Of a stretch of DNA of 64,000 nucleotides, positions 1-8,300 are shown piece after piece; the stretch's first letter is position 1; each line of letters starts with the position of its first letter. Under the pieces are notes generated by a model. That model worked only from the letters and a program-made list of their open reading frames with translations. It searched no databases and was not told where the DNA came from. Origin of the DNA: Sinorhizobium americanum (lineage in GTDB: Bacteria > Pseudomonadota > Alphaproteobacteria > Rhizobiales > Rhizobiaceae); assembly GCF_001651855.1 (NCBI RefSeq), contig NZ_LNQC01000053.1, positions 186,001 through 250,000 on the forward strand, written 5' to 3'. Made by a program: the position numbers and the translations under genes.

Positions 1-1181
1 CGACCGCAATGATAGGGGGCCGAGGCGCGCTTCGAAACGATCCCTTCGAGGCCGATCTCAGAGGCCTGCTCATAGAGCGTGCGCCCTTCGCCGGTCACAT
101 GATCGCTGAGCTGGATGGCCGAGCGACTGTGGATCTGGCCGGCGAGCAATTTTGCGAGCAGCGCCTTGCGCTCTTCGAGCGGCGAGGCGGTGAGATTCCA
201 GCCTTCGAGATGAAGGAGGTCGAAGGCGAAAAACACGAGCTTGTTGCCGGAGCCGGTGGAGAGCGCCTCCTGCAGCAGCGCGAAGCGGCTTATCCCCGAC
301 TCGTCGAGCACGACGATCTCGCCGTCGATGATCGCGTCGCGGCAGGGCAGCCGCTGAAAGGCCTCCGGCAGGTCGCCATAGCGCTTCGTCCAGTCGAGCC
401 CGCCACGGGTGATGAGGCGCACGGTGCCGCCGGCCAGATGCGCCATGGTGCGGTAGCCGTCGAACTTGATCTCGTGGAGCCAGCCTTCCTTGGCGTCGGG
501 TGGAACGATCGTCAGCGTCGCGAGCTGGGGCTCGATGCGCGCGGGTGCGGCGCCCCGGACGGCGCCGGCAAGCGTGCCGGGATCGAGCTTGGCGGGCTTG
601 GCCGGGGGTTTCGGCTTCTCGACGAGTTCCTCGATCCGCCGTCCGGATTTGACGCTTTCCGGCCGGGCGGCGAGGATGTCGGTGGAGGGATCGGCGGCCG
701 GATCGCGTTCCTTGAAGAGAAGCCAGTTGCGATGATCCTCTTCGCCGGGCTTCGGCTTCAGTCGCGTCAGCATCCAGCCGCCGTTGAGCTTTTCGCCAGC
801 CAGGCGAAACTTGAAGGCACCCTTGCGCAGGCTAGCCTCGATGTCGTCCATCGGTGCCCAGACACCGGTGTCCCAGACGATCATCGGCCCGGCGCCGTAT
901 TCACCTTCCGGAATGACGCCTTCGAAGTCGATATAGTCGATCGGATGGTCTTCGGTCTCCACCGCCAGGCGCTTGTCGGCGGGGTTGAGCGACGGGCCCT
1001 TGGGCACCGCCCAGCTCTTCAGCACGCCCCCCACCTCAAGTCTCAGATCGTAGTGGTCCGCTGTCGCATGGTGCTTGTGCACGACGAAGCGGTTGCCGCC
1101 GCCGGCGGGACGCCCGACCGGCTCCGGCGTCTTCGAAAAATCGCGTTTCTTGCGGTAGATCTCAAGCTTCGACGTCGCCAT
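1..1181 (-). CDS. ligD: LigD-type ATP-dependent DNA ligase, 3' end cut off by window edge
   Basis: The reading frame starts at an ATG on the minus strand at 1181 and runs off the left edge, so about 393 residues of the N-terminal part are visible. The first ~190 residues match the LigD 3'-phosphoesterase domain (residues reading ATADHYDLRLE, then SWAVPKGPS). After a Lys/Pro linker comes the adenylation domain of an ATP-dependent ligase, with the nucleotidyl-acceptor lysine in EIKFDGYR. LigD proteins act with Ku in bacterial non-homologous end joining. Whether a polymerase domain follows, and whether ku is nearby, cannot be seen. The family assignment is firm; the full architecture is not. Confidence 0.88.
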   Translation of the reverse strand, partial: MATSKLEIYRKKRDFSKTPEPVGRPAGGGNRFVVHKHHATADHYDLRLEVGGVLKSWAVPKGPSLNPADKRLAVETEDHPIDYIDFEGVIPEGEYGAGPMIVWDTGVWAPMDDIEASLRKGAFKFRLAGEKLNGGWMLTRLKPKPGEEDHRNWLLFKERDPAADPSTDILAARPESVKSGRRIEELVEKPKPPAKPAKLDPGTLAGAVRGAAPARIEPQLATLTIVPPDAKEGWLHEIKFDGYRTMAHLAGGTVRLITRGGLDWTKRYGDLPEAFQRLPCRDAIIDGEIVVLDESGISRFALLQEALSTGSGNKLVFFAFDLLHLEGWNLTASPLEERKALLAKLLAGQIHSRSAIQLSDHVTGEGRTLYEQASEIGLEGIVSKRASAPYHCG

Positions 1182-1269
1182 GCGACCAAGCTATGGCCTC
1201 TTCATTGAACCCGCAATATCGGCCGATGCGAGCCGGAACGAAGCGTCCCGGCTCGCGCGGCTCCAGCTC

Positions 1270-2106
1270 TCAGGCGAAACGGCCCGGCGTGCCGAGGGCC
1301 ATATGGCGATTGACGTCCTTGTAGAGCAGGTAACGGAACTTGCCCGGTCCGCCAGCATAGCAGGCCTGCGGGCAGAAGGCTCTCAGCCACATATAGTCGC
1401 CGGCTTCGACCTCGACCCAATCGGAATTGAGGCGGTAGACGGCCTTGCCCTCGAGAACGTAGAGGCCGTGTTCCATCACGTGGGTCTCCATGAAAGGGAT
1501 GACGCCGCCGGGCTCGAAGGTGACGATCGTCACATGCATGTCGTGGCGCATGTCCGAAGGGTCGACGAAGCGGGTCGTCGCCCAGCGACCGTCCGTACCG
1601 GGCATCGGCGTCGGCGTGACTTCACGCTCATTGGTGACGATCGGTTCGGGGATGGGGATTCCCTCCACCTTTTCGTAGGCCTTGCGGAACCAGTGGAACC
1701 GGGCCGGCGTCGACCCGTCGTTGTGGATGCTCCAGTCGGAGCCGGGCGGAATGAAGGCGTAGCCGCCGGGCCGCATCCGATGGGTTGCATCGCCGATCGT
1801 GAGCCGGAAGTCCCCATCGACCACAAACAACACAGCTTCGGCGCGGGGGTCGCTTTCGGGTCGATCGCTGCCTCCCGAGGGCCCGACCTCCATGATGTAT
1901 TGGGAGAAAGTCTCGGAGAACCCGGACAACGGCCGCGAAAGGACCCAGAGACGGGTGTTCGTCCAGTGCGGCAGGTAGCTGGTGACGATGTCGCGCATCA
2001 CGCCTTTGGGCATGATCGCGTAGGCCTCGGTGAACACCGCCCGATCCGTCAGCAGGTTCGTTTGCGGCGGATGACCACCTTCGGGAAAGTAGTAGTTGCT
2101 TTGCAT
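1270..2106 (-). CDS. allE: (S)-ureidoglycine aminohydrolase, bicupin
   Basis: 278 residues, beginning MQSNYYFPEGG. A longer frame exists upstream to 2190, but the start at 2106 removes a basic, non-conserved extension that overlaps the preceding dctA-like gene. The protein is a two-cupin enzyme of the AllE/UGHY family, which hydrolyses ureidoglycine from allantoate to ureidoglycolate plus ammonia and binds Mn2+. Cupin-like stretches are seen near residues 60-120 and again near 185-260 (FEPGGVIPFMETHVMEHG). It lies 37 bases downstream of the dctA-like symporter on the same strand, so the two are probably co-transcribed. The next enzyme, AllA, is encoded at 10.8 kb. Confidence 0.85.
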   Translation of the reverse strand: MQSNYYFPEGGHPPQTNLLTDRAVFTEAYAIMPKGVMRDIVTSYLPHWTNTRLWVLSRPLSGFSETFSQYIMEVGPSGGSDRPESDPRAEAVLFVVDGDFRLTIGDATHRMRPGGYAFIPPGSDWSIHNDGSTPARFHWFRKAYEKVEGIPIPEPIVTNEREVTPTPMPGTDGRWATTRFVDPSDMRHDMHVTIVTFEPGGVIPFMETHVMEHGLYVLEGKAVYRLNSDWVEVEAGDYMWLRAFCPQACYAGGPGKFRYLLYKDVNRHMALGTPGRFA

Positions 2107-2143
2107 CTGTTCGTTACCTGTTGAAGTGTCTGTTCGAACCGGA

Positions 2144-3493
2144 CTAGCGGCCGTTGACGGGATGCGCGAGCGCCGAGGTCGGGACGACATCGCTGGCTAT
2201 AGGGGTTTGGAACACGGGTGCGGGCTTGGGGTTTGCGGCCTGGTCACCATCGAGCACCTGTTGCGCCTGCTCACGGTCGATGTCGCCCTCCCAGACGGCG
2301 ATGACGACGGCGGCAACGCAATTGCCTATCAGGTTTCCGAGTGCCCGGGCAATGCCGACGAACCAGTCGACCGACAGGACCAATACAAGGCCGATGGCCG
2401 GAATGACCGGAATGGCGGAAAGCGTCGCCGCCAGCACGACGATGGCGGAGCCGGGGATGCCGTGGGCGCCCTTAGAGGTCAGCAGCGCAACGCCGAGGAT
2501 CAGCAAAAGATCGCCGGGTGCAAGCGGCGTATTGGTCGCCTGAGCGATGAACACGGCCGCAAGCGTCAGATAGATCGAGAACGCATCGAGGTTGAATGAA
2601 TAGCCGGTGGGAATGACCAGACCGACCGTCGAATCCTTGATTCCAAGCCGTTCAAGCTTACGCATGACCTGCGGCAGAACGCTGTCGGAGGACGCCGTCG
2701 CCATGACGATCATCAGTTCCTCGCGCAGGTACCGGAGGAACTTGAAGATGCTGAAGCCGGCGATTTTCATGATCAGTCCGAGGACACCGAACACGAAGAG
2801 GATGATCGTCGCATAGAGCAGAACGACCAGATAGCCGAGTTGCTGCAGCGAGCCGATGCCGTATTTTCCGACCGTGTAGGCGATGGCGCCGAAGACGCCG
2901 ATTGGCGCGAGCCGGACGATGAAGCCGATCACCTTGAAGAGCACCTGCGTCGTCTGGTCGATCACTTCGGCAACCTGCTTGCCGCGCTCGCCGATGAGGG
3001 CAAGGCCCGATCCGAACAGCACAGCGAACAGCAGCACCTGCAAAACGTCGCCCTTCGCGAAAGCGTCGACGATCGTCGTGGGAATGATCCGCATCAGGAA
3101 GTCGACGGTACCGGTGACCTGCGAGACCTTTTCGGTATAGGCGCCCAAGGCGCTTGCATCGAGCGTCGTCGGATCGACATTCATCCCATGGCCGGGGCCG
3201 AAGACATAGGCGGCGATCAGCCCCAGCGCGAGCGCCAGCGTAGTCACGGCTTCGAAATAGATGAGCGACTTGAGGCCGACCCGGCCGACCTTTCTCAGGT
3301 CCCCGGCGCCGACGATGCCATGAACAACCACGCCGAAGACCAGAGGCGCAATCACCATCTTGATCAATTTGATGAAGCCGTCTCCGAGCGGTTTCAGCTG
3401 TGCCGCAAATTGCGGCCAGAAAACGCCGACAAGGATACCGAGGACGAGTGCGATGATGACTTGTCCGAACAAAGACCTGCTAAACCTGGACAT
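2144..3493 (-). CDS. DctA-family dicarboxylate/amino acid:cation symporter
   Basis: 449 residues. ATG at 3493 has a strong GGGAGGAAG site 7 bases upstream; the longer frame to 3643 is an unsupported extension. Multiple hydrophobic segments and the family signatures ASSDSVLPQVMRKLERLG and VIPTGYSFNLD place it with DctA/GltP transporters, which drive uptake of C4-dicarboxylates or acidic amino acids with protons or sodium. The normally conserved N-(L/M)-D-G-T binding motif reads NLDAF here, so the substrate may not be a classic C4-dicarboxylate. It sits directly upstream of allE and divergent from a LysR gene. A ureide-pathway acid is a plausible cargo, but that is inference from position. Confidence 0.82.
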   Translation of the reverse strand: MSRFSRSLFGQVIIALVLGILVGVFWPQFAAQLKPLGDGFIKLIKMVIAPLVFGVVVHGIVGAGDLRKVGRVGLKSLIYFEAVTTLALALGLIAAYVFGPGHGMNVDPTTLDASALGAYTEKVSQVTGTVDFLMRIIPTTIVDAFAKGDVLQVLLFAVLFGSGLALIGERGKQVAEVIDQTTQVLFKVIGFIVRLAPIGVFGAIAYTVGKYGIGSLQQLGYLVVLLYATIILFVFGVLGLIMKIAGFSIFKFLRYLREELMIVMATASSDSVLPQVMRKLERLGIKDSTVGLVIPTGYSFNLDAFSIYLTLAAVFIAQATNTPLAPGDLLLILGVALLTSKGAHGIPGSAIVVLAATLSAIPVIPAIGLVLVLSVDWFVGIARALGNLIGNCVAAVVIAVWEGDIDREQAQQVLDGDQAANPKPAPVFQTPIASDVVPTSALAHPVNGR

Positions 3494-3674
3494 TTGCTTC
3501 CTCCCGAAATGCTGTGAGCCCGGGCGTTGCGACGAGGCAACGGCTTGTGCCGAAGCCACTGCGCGGCCTGGTGCCGCCGCCCGCCCAAGGATTGGCCGTC
3601 TCCAACGGCGTGCACCCTCCTCGTGCGACGCTCGGCCATCCATAGTGATGGGAACAAAAGGCGGGTGATATGTC

Positions 3675-3715
3675 CAATATATTGTTTGACTGGATTAAGA
3701 CGTATAGCCTATCGA
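3675..3715. promoter_or_regulatory. Candidate LysR box and promoter between dctA-like gene and LysR gene
   Basis: The gap between the two divergent genes contains a perfect 10-base palindrome CAATATATTG (3675-3684), fitting the T-N11-A style of LysR sites. It abuts a TTGACT hexamer (3686-3691), with TATCGA at 3710-3715 as a weak -10 for rightward transcription. A site here would suit an autoregulated LysR controlling the dctA-like/allE pair. This rests on motif and position only. Confidence 0.35.
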
Positions 3716-3734
3716 CGATTATCGGGAGGTCGCG

Positions 3735-4610
3735 ATGGAGTTACGGCACCTGCGCTATTTCATTGCCGTCGCCGAAGCGGCGAGTTTCACGGCGGCGGCG
3801 AAGAACTTGAACATCTCGCAGCCGCCCTTGAGCCAGCAGATCAAGGATCTGGAAGAAGAGGTCGGCACGCGTCTCTTCGAGCGTTCGAGCCGGCATGTCG
3901 AACTCACCGAGGCCGGCGCCAGTTTTCTCGATCACGCGAGGATGATTCTCGGCCAGGTGGAACACGCCGCGCATCAGGCGCGCGTCATCGGATCCGGCCA
4001 GGTGGGCATGCTCAATATCGGCACCACCGGCTCGGTCCTCCTCGGTCAGTTGTCGACTTTGATTGCGAGGTTCCGGAACCGTTGGCCGGGTGTCTTTGTG
4101 CGCATCCATGAAATGGATCCGCAGGCGCAGGAACTGGCGCTGCTTTCGCACCGCACCGACCTCAGCTTCGTGCGCAAGCCGCGATACAATGCGGACCTAG
4201 TTGGCAAGGTTGCGTGGCAGGAAAAGGTTGGAGTCGCACTGCCGGCCGATCACCCGCTCGCCCGGCATGAAACGGTCGAGCTCGGCGCGCTGCGGCAGGA
4301 GAGCTTCGTCTTTCTCCGACTGGCGGAGTCCCGCTTTGCCCGCTACCTGCACGACTGCTGCGTCGCGGCAGGCTTCGTGCCGAACATCACCAACGAGGTG
4401 GTGGAATCCTATTCGCTGACGAGCCTGGTTTCCGCCGGCCTCGGCGTGGCGCTCGTTCCGGAATGCATCAGGAATCTCTCGCGTCCCGGTGTCGTCTATC
4501 GTGCGCTTGCTGATCCCGCCCCGGAAGCCGATGTCTACGTCCTCAGCCGGCCGAACCACGGTCCGGTGGTTGCGAGCTTTCTGGAAGCGACCGAGGCGAT
4601 GTCCGGCTAG
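3735..4610 (+). CDS. LysR-family transcriptional regulator
   Basis: 291 residues, ATG preceded by GGGAGG. The N-terminal winged helix-turn-helix is typical of the family (MELRHLRYFIAVAE, then AAKNLNISQPPLSQQIKDLE, LFER). The rest resembles the periplasmic-binding-like effector domain, ending with the usual SAGLGVALVPE stretch near residue 235. It is transcribed away from the dctA-like/allE pair, the usual arrangement for a LysR gene and its target. The effector is unknown; a ureide or dicarboxylate intermediate would fit the neighbours. Confidence 0.88.
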   Translation: MELRHLRYFIAVAEAASFTAAAKNLNISQPPLSQQIKDLEEEVGTRLFERSSRHVELTEAGASFLDHARMILGQVEHAAHQARVIGSGQVGMLNIGTTGSVLLGQLSTLIARFRNRWPGVFVRIHEMDPQAQELALLSHRTDLSFVRKPRYNADLVGKVAWQEKVGVALPADHPLARHETVELGALRQESFVFLRLAESRFARYLHDCCVAAGFVPNITNEVVESYSLTSLVSAGLGVALVPECIRNLSRPGVVYRALADPAPEADVYVLSRPNHGPVVASFLEATEAMSG

Positions 4611-4617
4611 CCGCGTT

Positions 4618-5454
4618 TCACCCCTCTCCAGGCCGGTGGCCGCCGATGGCACGGGTCAATTCGTCCGCCGTCCGGCGCACGAGTGAGCCGAGCGGCTCGA
4701 GCCTGTTGTCGTCGATACGGACCGACGGCCCGGAGATCGATATGCCGCCGATCGCCTCGCCATATTCGTTGAACAGCGGCGCGGCGATGCAGCGCATGCC
4801 GAGCGTATGTTCCTCGTCGTCGATCGACCAGCCGCGATTACGGATCTCCTGGATGTTGCGGATCAGCGCCGGCAAAGTGTCGAGCGTCCGGTCGGTGAAG
4901 TGCGTCAACGTCCTTCCGCCAAGCGTCTTGGCGATCTCAGTATCCGACCAGGTCGAAAGAATCGCCTTGCCGATCCCTGAGGCATGGCTCGGGCCTCGCC
5001 GTCCGGGGCGGAAGAAGGCCCGCATGGGTGCATGGCTTTCGACCTGCGAGATGAACACGACGTCGCCATCGTCCTCGATGCCGATATTGGCGGTTTCGCC
5101 GCTCTCGTCCATCAGCCGCTTCAGGTAGGGCCGGCTGATCGTACCGAGCTTTCGGAAGCGCAGGAAGGCGTTGCCGATCTCGAAGGCCCTCACGCCGATT
5201 GTCCACTCGCCGGTGTCGGGATCATGCGCGACCATGCCGTGGCTTGAAAGCGATGTCAGCAGACGATGGATTGTCGACGGCGCGAGCCCCGTCTCGTCTG
5301 CCAGGTCGGTTAATGTCGAACCGTCGCGATCCGCCACGAGGCTGAACAGTGCCAGGCTGCGGTCGAGCACCTGGACCGAGGAGGGCGTCGAATTGGCGCC
5401 CGCCTTCCGGCCGCGCTTGCCTTTTGCCTGCTCCGATACGACCGCCACCGCCAA
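4618..5454 (-). CDS. IclR-family transcriptional regulator, probable controller of the gcl operon
   Basis: 278 residues. After a basic N-terminal tail, a helix-turn-helix spans about residues 27-85 (ADRDGSTLTDLADETGLAPSTIHRLL in parts) and the IclR effector domain follows, with RPGRRGPSHASGIGKAIL and GMRCIAAPLFNEYG typical of the family. It converges on the LysR gene with a 7-base gap and is divergent from gcl, with operator-like palindromes between. IclR relatives such as AllR control glyoxylate and allantoin genes in enterobacteria, binding glyoxylate-type ligands. The same role here is inference from position. Confidence 0.87.
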   Translation of the reverse strand: MAVAVVSEQAKGKRGRKAGANSTPSSVQVLDRSLALFSLVADRDGSTLTDLADETGLAPSTIHRLLTSLSSHGMVAHDPDTGEWTIGVRAFEIGNAFLRFRKLGTISRPYLKRLMDESGETANIGIEDDGDVVFISQVESHAPMRAFFRPGRRGPSHASGIGKAILSTWSDTEIAKTLGGRTLTHFTDRTLDTLPALIRNIQEIRNRGWSIDDEEHTLGMRCIAAPLFNEYGEAIGGISISGPSVRIDDNRLEPLGSLVRRTADELTRAIGGHRPGEG

Positions 5455-5535
5455 TACCCCGTCACGACTCTCTCATTAGCCAATAGCTGCCACGCGCGGC
5501 TTTGACCAGTGCCGCGCGCAACAGTGCTGTCGTCG

Positions 5536-5558
5536 TAATTTCCATCTGATGGTAATTA
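5536..5558. promoter_or_regulatory. Near-perfect 23-bp palindrome upstream of gcl, probable IclR-type operator
   Basis: Bases 5536-5558 form an inverted repeat centred on 5547. The arms read TAATT(T)CCATC and GATGG(T)AATTA, with one mismatched pair besides the centre. IclR-family operators are typically A/T-rich palindromes with TTCC/GGAA cores, which fits. It lies just upstream of a TTGACG hexamer, so a bound protein could act on gcl and also on the divergent regulator gene. Confidence 0.55.
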
Positions 5559-5572
5559 ATTCCATTTTTATG

Positions 5573-5600
5573 TTGACGGTCGCGAAATATGGATTATGTT
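5573..5600 (+). promoter_or_regulatory. Candidate sigma-70-type promoter of the gcl operon
   Basis: TTGACG (5573-5578) and TATGTT (5595-5600) are separated by 16 bases, a good match to a housekeeping promoter. The predicted start of transcription falls around 5607, a short distance before the AGGAGGAG ribosome binding site (5611-5618) of gcl. Confidence 0.45.
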
Positions 5601-5605
5601 TCCAT
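5589..5605. promoter_or_regulatory. Second inverted repeat overlapping the gcl -10 region
   Basis: ATGGA (5589-5593) and TCCAT (5601-5605) flank a 7-base spacer that contains most of the candidate -10. The octamer TTTCCATC occurs both here (5599-5606) and in the upstream palindrome (5539-5546), exactly 60 bases apart. Two same-sequence half-sites on one helix face suggest cooperative binding by one regulator; this is inference. Confidence 0.4.
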
Positions 5606-5623
5606 CAAACAGGAGGAGTTCCC

Positions 5624-7408
5624 ATGGCCAAGATGCGTGCTGTCGATGCAGCGGTTCATGTTCTGGAAAAGGAGGGGATCGATTGTGCCTTCGGCGTCCC
5701 GGGCGCGGCGATCAATCCGCTCTATTCGGCGCTTAAGGCGCGCGGACCGATCCGCCATATTCTTGCCCGCCATGTCGAAGGTGCCTCGCATATGGCGGAG
5801 GGCTATACGCGGGCAAAGCACGGCAATATCGGCGTCTGCATCGGCACTTCAGGGCCGGCCGGCACCGACATGATCACCGGCCTCTACTCGGCTTCGGCCG
5901 ATTCAATCCCGATCCTCTGCATCACCGGGCAGGCGCCGCGGGCGCGTCTCGACAAGGAGGATTTCCAGGCGGTCGATATCGCCAAGATCGCGGCACCCGT
6001 CACCAAGTGGGCCGTCACGGTCATGGAGCCGGCGCTCGTCCCCTTCGTCTTCCAGAAGGCTTTCCATCTGATGCGCTCGGGCCGTCCCGGTCCGGTACTC
6101 ATCGACCTGCCGGTTGACGTTCAGCTGGCCGAGATCGAGTTCGATCCGGAGACCTATGAGCCACTCGCGCCCTACAAGCCGGCCGCGACCCGCGCCCAGG
6201 CCGAAAAGGCGCTCGCCATGCTGAACGCGGCGGAGCGGCCGCTGATCGTCGCCGGCGGCGGCATCATCAATGCGGATGCGTCGGACCTGCTCACCGAGTT
6301 CGCCGAAATCACCGGCGTCCCGGTCATCCCGACGCTGATGGGCTGGGGCGCGATCCCCGACGACCATCCGCTGATGGCTGGCATGTGCGGCCTGCAGACC
6401 TCGCATCGCTACGGCAACGCGACGCTGCTTGCCTCCGACTTCGTCTTCGGCATCGGCAACCGCTGGGCCAACCGCCACACCGGCAACGTCCCGACTTACA
6501 CCGAGGCGCGCAAGTTCATCCATGTCGATATCGAGCCGACTCAGATTGGCCGCGTCTTCGCACCGGATTTCGGCATCGTTTCGGATGCGGGGGCGGCGCT
6601 CAAACTCTTCCTCGATGTTGCCACCGAGTGGAAGACGGCCGGCAAATTGCGTGACTGGTCTGCCTGGGCGGCGGAATGCCGCGAGCGCAAGCGCACCATG
6701 TTGCGCAAGACCCATTACGACCAGACGCCGCTGAAACCCCAGCGGGTCTACGAGGAGATGAACAAAGCCTTCGGCCGCGACACCTGCTATGTCTCGACCA
6801 TCGGCTTGAGCCAGATCGCCGGCGCACAGTTCCTGCATGTCTACAGGCCGCGCAACTGGATCAATTGCGGTCAGGCCGGGCCGCTCGGCTGGACGCTTCC
6901 CGCGGCGCTCGGCGTCCGCGCGGCGGACCCGAACCGGCCGATCGTCGCGCTTTCCGGCGACTACGACTTCCAGTTCCTGATCGAGGAACTCGCGGTCGGG
7001 GCGCAGCACAAGCTCCCCTACCTGCATGTGGTCGTCAACAACTCCTATCTCGGCCTGATCCGCCAGGCCCAGCGCGGCTTCGACATGGATTTCGAGGTGA
7101 GCCTCGCCTTCGACAACATCAATGCCAGCGGCGACGCCGAGAAGGGTTACGGTGTCGATCACGTCGCCGTCGCCGAAGGGCTCGGCTGCAAGGCGATCCG
7201 GGTTCGGAGCCCCAATGAGTTCGCCGATGCCTTCGAACGGGCGCAGGCCCTGATGGAGGAACACCAGGTGCCGGTCGTCATCGAGATCATCCTCGAGCGC
7301 GTCACCAACATCGCCATGGGCGCCGACATCAATGCGGTCGTCGAGTTCGAGGAGCTTGCCGAGCGCGGCGAGGACGCGCCGACCGCGATCGCCGCCCTGC
7401 TCGATTGA
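5624..7408 (+). CDS. gcl: Glyoxylate carboligase (tartronate-semialdehyde synthase)
   Basis: 594 residues, starting [18 protein letters not shown] after AGGAGGAG. An upstream in-frame ATG at 5549 is rejected because it lies inside the operator region. The sequence is very close to the known E. coli enzyme throughout ([53 protein letters not shown]) and has the same length. It is a thiamine-diphosphate enzyme, with the cofactor-binding stretch beginning [18 protein letters not shown] and ending VVNN. It condenses two glyoxylates to tartronate semialdehyde and CO2 in the cytoplasm. It leads the operon with hyi, glxR and ttuD. Confidence 0.97.
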   Translation: MAKMRAVDAAVHVLEKEGIDCAFGVPGAAINPLYSALKARGPIRHILARHVEGASHMAEGYTRAKHGNIGVCIGTSGPAGTDMITGLYSASADSIPILCITGQAPRARLDKEDFQAVDIAKIAAPVTKWAVTVMEPALVPFVFQKAFHLMRSGRPGPVLIDLPVDVQLAEIEFDPETYEPLAPYKPAATRAQAEKALAMLNAAERPLIVAGGGIINADASDLLTEFAEITGVPVIPTLMGWGAIPDDHPLMAGMCGLQTSHRYGNATLLASDFVFGIGNRWANRHTGNVPTYTEARKFIHVDIEPTQIGRVFAPDFGIVSDAGAALKLFLDVATEWKTAGKLRDWSAWAAECRERKRTMLRKTHYDQTPLKPQRVYEEMNKAFGRDTCYVSTIGLSQIAGAQFLHVYRPRNWINCGQAGPLGWTLPAALGVRAADPNRPIVALSGDYDFQFLIEELAVGAQHKLPYLHVVVNNSYLGLIRQAQRGFDMDFEVSLAFDNINASGDAEKGYGVDHVAVAEGLGCKAIRVRSPNEFADAFERAQALMEEHQVPVVIEIILERVTNIAMGADINAVVEFEELAERGEDAPTAIAALLD

Positions 7409-7419
7409 AAGCCCTCAAC

Positions 7420-7455
7420 AGCAGGATGAGGGAGGTCTTCCGGCTGCATCCTGCT
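7420..7455. repeat. Intergenic hairpin between gcl and hyi
   Basis: Arms AGCAGGATG (7420-7428) and CATCCTGCT (7447-7455) pair perfectly over 9 bases around an 18-base loop. The same element, with pair-preserving changes, occurs at 9290-9335 between glxR and ttuD. It may attenuate transcription or protect the gcl message. Confidence 0.55.
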
Positions 7456-7479
7456 TTCCCTTTGAAGAGGAGTAAACGC

Positions 7480-8295
7480 ATGCCGAGATTTGCGGCAAAC
7501 CTGACCATGCTGTTCAACGAGGCGCCGTTCCTCGATCGCTTTGCGCTTGCCGCCAAGGCTGGTTTCGAAGGCGTGGAATATCTGTTTCCCTATGAATTCG
7601 AGAAAATCGCCCTGCGCAGTGCTCTCGATCGCTACGGACTGACGCAGGTTCTTCACAACCTTCCCGCCGGCGACTGGGCGCGCGGCGAACGCGGCATCGC
7701 CATCCTGCCGGATCGGATCGACGAATTCCGCCGGGGTGTCGCAAGCGCCATCGATTATGCGAGGGCGCTCGACTGCAAACAGGTCAATTGCCTCGTCGGT
7801 ATCGCGCCGGACGGCGTGCCGGACAGCGTACTGCGCACCACCCTTGTCGCCAATCTGAGACTCGCGGCGAGCGAACTCGGCAAGGAAGGCATCCGCCTCC
7901 TGATCGAGCCGATCAACCGCTTCGACATTCCCGGCTTTTACCTCAATACGGTCGGACAGGCGGCCGCGATCATCGAGGAAGTGGGCAGCGACAACCTTTA
8001 CATCCAGTACGACCTCTACCACCAGCAGCGGACCGAGGGCGAACTGATCGGCGCCTATAAGCGCTATTCGGATCGGATCGCGCATATCCAACTCGCCGAC
8101 AATCCGGGCCGCAACGAGCCGGGTACCGGCGAGATCAATTACCCCTTCGTTTACGACGCGCTGAAAGCAGCCGGTTACGAGGGCTGGATCGGCTGCGAGT
8201 ACAAGCCGCGCACGACGACGGCGGAGGGGCTCGGCTGGCTGGGGGCCGAGCGCAAGCGCAACCAATCCGCAGACATCATCAAGATCAGGAGCTAA
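7480..8295 (+). CDS. hyi: Hydroxypyruvate isomerase
   Basis: 271 residues from MPRFAANLTMLFNE; the chosen ATG follows GAAGAGGAG, while the longer frame from 7405 runs through the intergenic hairpin. It is a TIM-barrel of the xylose-isomerase-like family. The signature regions EYLFPYEFEK, LLIEPINRFDIPGFYLN and QYDLYHQQRTEGELI carry the acidic and histidine metal ligands. Hyi interconverts hydroxypyruvate and tartronate semialdehyde. It lies between gcl and glxR as in other bacteria. It resembles OtnI at 13.7 kb, but the operon context separates their roles. Confidence 0.92.
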   Translation: MPRFAANLTMLFNEAPFLDRFALAAKAGFEGVEYLFPYEFEKIALRSALDRYGLTQVLHNLPAGDWARGERGIAILPDRIDEFRRGVASAIDYARALDCKQVNCLVGIAPDGVPDSVLRTTLVANLRLAASELGKEGIRLLIEPINRFDIPGFYLNTVGQAAAIIEEVGSDNLYIQYDLYHQQRTEGELIGAYKRYSDRIAHIQLADNPGRNEPGTGEINYPFVYDALKAAGYEGWIGCEYKPRTTTAEGLGWLGAERKRNQSADIIKIRS

Positions 8296-8300
8296 GGACA

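Noticed and set aside
9-1208. Long rightward open frame over the ligase gene
   Set aside because: It is antisense to the LigD frame, which shows real motifs (KFDGYR and the phosphoesterase signature); the rightward product resembles nothing.
5903-7264. 453-codon leftward frame inside gcl
   Set aside because: It is the complement of gcl, which matches the known enzyme over its whole length; high GC creates long antisense frames.
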